Positions 5,028 to 6,236 of a stretch of 6,236 nt of DNA are shown here, in pieces. The stretch is taken from positions 1-6,236 of the forward strand of contig PWOK01000064.1 of NCBI GenBank assembly GCA_003557445.1, in the 5' to 3' direction. Every line of letters begins with the position of its first letter. Positions within the stretch are counted from its first letter, which is position 1. The notes under the pieces were generated by a model. It worked only from the letters and a program-made list of their open reading frames with translations. It did not search any database and was not told where the DNA came from. Source of the stretch: Halanaerobiaceae bacterium (GTDB taxonomy: Bacteria > Bacillota_F > Halanaerobiia > Halanaerobiales > CSSED10-376). A program made the translations under genes and the position numbers.

Positions 5028-6236
5028 ATGCAAACAGCTGGAATTTCAATGGGTTCTGCAAATATTAGAATTACTCATATTGATAATAATAATCAAATTA
5101 ATAATTACAAAAAAACTCATGAGGGTGATGTAAAAAAAACATTAATTAAATTAATAAATGATAACAATCTGGACAATTTTCAATACTATGCTGTTACCGG
5201 CAAGAAATTCAAATCAATGGTTAATCTTCCATCCATTGCTGAGGCAGAGGCTGTAGAAATTGCTTATGATTTTGTTAGTGGAAAATATCCAGAAGTTGAA
5301 GCAATAGTTAGTGCTGGAGCAGAAACATTTCTGGTTTATGAATTAAATCAAAAAGGGAAAATAATGAATGTTTATACAGGAAATAAATGTGCTTCAGGAA
5401 CAGGTGAATTTTTCATACAACAGATTACAAGAATGGATTTAAGACTGGATCAGGCAATGGAAAAAGCTATTATTGAAGACCCTTACAGGGTTTCAGGTCG
5501 TTGTTCTGTTTTCTGTAAAAGTGACTGTACTCATGCACTAAATAAAGGAGAAGAAAAAGGTAAAATTGTTGCAGGCTTATGTAAAATGATGGCTGATAAA
5601 CTATGTGAATTAGTAAATAGATGTAAGGCTAAAAATATTATGTTAATTGGTGGTACTGCCAATAATAAGGTTATGGTAAAATATTTAAAGAATAGATTAA
5701 ATAAAATTATTGTACCTGAAGAAGCAGGTTATTTTGAATCAATCGGAACTGCTGTTTGGGCCAAAGACAATGGTCAACAACTAAACATAAAAGAATTAAT
5801 AGATGAAAAGCAAAAAACTTTTGAAAAATTACCACCATTGTATGATTATAGAGATAAGGTCAAATATCATCATTTAACAAAAGAAAAATCTAAAAATGGA
5901 GATAGGTGTATCCTTGGTCTGGATGTTGGTTCGACAACTACTAAAGCAGTTTTAATTAGAGAAGAGGATAATGTATTACTGGATTCAGTTTATTTAAGAA
6001 CAAATGGAGATCCAGTTCAGGCTTCCCGTAACTGTTATCAGCAATTATATAACAGACAAAAAGAAAAGAATCTAAAAATTATTGGTCTGGGAGTAACAGG
6101 ATCTGGACGCCGTATAGCCGGTCTTCATGCTCTAACAGATTCAATAATAAATGAAATTATTGCACATGCCACTGCAGCTGTATATTTTGATTCAGAAGTT
6201 GATACTATTTTTGAAATAGGTGGACAGGATGCTAAA
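5028..6236 (+). CDS. Acyl-CoA dehydratase activase (BcrAD/BadFG, 2-hydroxyglutaryl-CoA dehydratase activator family), N-terminal part
   Basis: Members use ATP hydrolysis and a [4Fe-4S] cluster bridging two subunits or domains to inject an electron into 2-hydroxyacyl-CoA dehydratases or related radical enzymes of anaerobes. The 403 visible codons run off the right edge. Two ASKHA (actin/Hsp70-like) ATPase units are seen. The first spans about 4-275: GISMGSANIRI, TGNKCASGTGEFF with Cys121, GRCSVFCKSDCTH with Cys159, Cys163 and Cys167, and IMLIGGTANNKVM. The second starts at 297 with GLDVGSTTTKAV, then GLGVTGSGRR and FEIGGQDAK at the edge. Duplicated ASKHA units are typical of the very large (over 1000 residues) activases that also carry dehydratase-like domains, so much more should follow. 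The start is clear: AGGAGGA (5014-5020), seven bases, ATG. The first phosphate motif has Ser7 where the second unit has Asp. The substrate cannot be named from this part. Confidence 0.93.
   Translation, partial: MQTAGISMGSANIRITHIDNNNQINNYKKTHEGDVKKTLIKLINDNNLDNFQYYAVTGKKFKSMVNLPSIAEAEAVEIAYDFVSGKYPEVEAIVSAGAETFLVYELNQKGKIMNVYTGNKCASGTGEFFIQQITRMDLRLDQAMEKAIIEDPYRVSGRCSVFCKSDCTHALNKGEEKGKIVAGLCKMMADKLCELVNRCKAKNIMLIGGTANNKVMVKYLKNRLNKIIVPEEAGYFESIGTAVWAKDNGQQLNIKELIDEKQKTFEKLPPLYDYRDKVKYHHLTKEKSKNGDRCILGLDVGSTTTKAVLIREEDNVLLDSVYLRTNGDPVQASRNCYQQLYNRQKEKNLKIIGLGVTGSGRRIAGLHALTDSIINEIIAHATAAVYFDSEVDTIFEIGGQDAK

Overview
The window reads as chromosomal DNA of a low-GC anaerobic Firmicute. A halanaerobial or related clostridial lineage is my best guess. 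The reasons are the AT-rich codon use, strong AGGAGG-type ribosome sites, 3' CCA encoded in every tRNA gene, and a large acyl-CoA dehydratase activase (an enzyme family of strict anaerobes). The placement is inferred from family knowledge, not from a search.

Layout. Positions 1-1113 hold the C-terminal part of an FtsK/SpoIIIE DNA translocase, cut by the left edge. It is followed 27 bases later by a short RodZ-like helix-turn-helix membrane protein (1141-1506). Positions 1507-2140 contain no protein gene. They hold a minus-strand tRNA operon (Pro, Glu, Tyr, in order of transcription) with a near-consensus promoter at 1909-1937, a heptamer-based inverted repeat between tRNA-Glu and tRNA-Tyr, an AT hairpin with a T-run at 1963-2000, and a REP-like nested palindrome at 2041-2107. 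The plus strand then carries surE (2141-2908), a four-helix membrane protein of the TIGR04086/YrzE type (2956-3330) and a compact SNF2-family helicase (about 3393-4892). These lie close together with no clear terminator between them and may be one transcript. A hairpin terminator overlaps the helicase stop codon. A separate promoter region leads into the acyl-CoA dehydratase activase (5028 to the right edge), which is open at its 3' end.

The genes serve unrelated housekeeping roles: chromosome segregation and cell shape, tRNA supply, nucleotide salvage or repair, nucleic-acid remodelling, and radical-enzyme activation. I see no defence island, CRISPR array, toxin-antitoxin pair, transposase or phage module, and I do not claim a new multi-gene system. 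The points most worth checking are: the helicase reading frame has no ordinary start codon upstream of its Walker A motif, which fits a single extra A just after the ATG; the heptamer inverted repeat inside the tRNA operon; the REP-like element before surE; and the RodZ-like protein that stops at its membrane helix.
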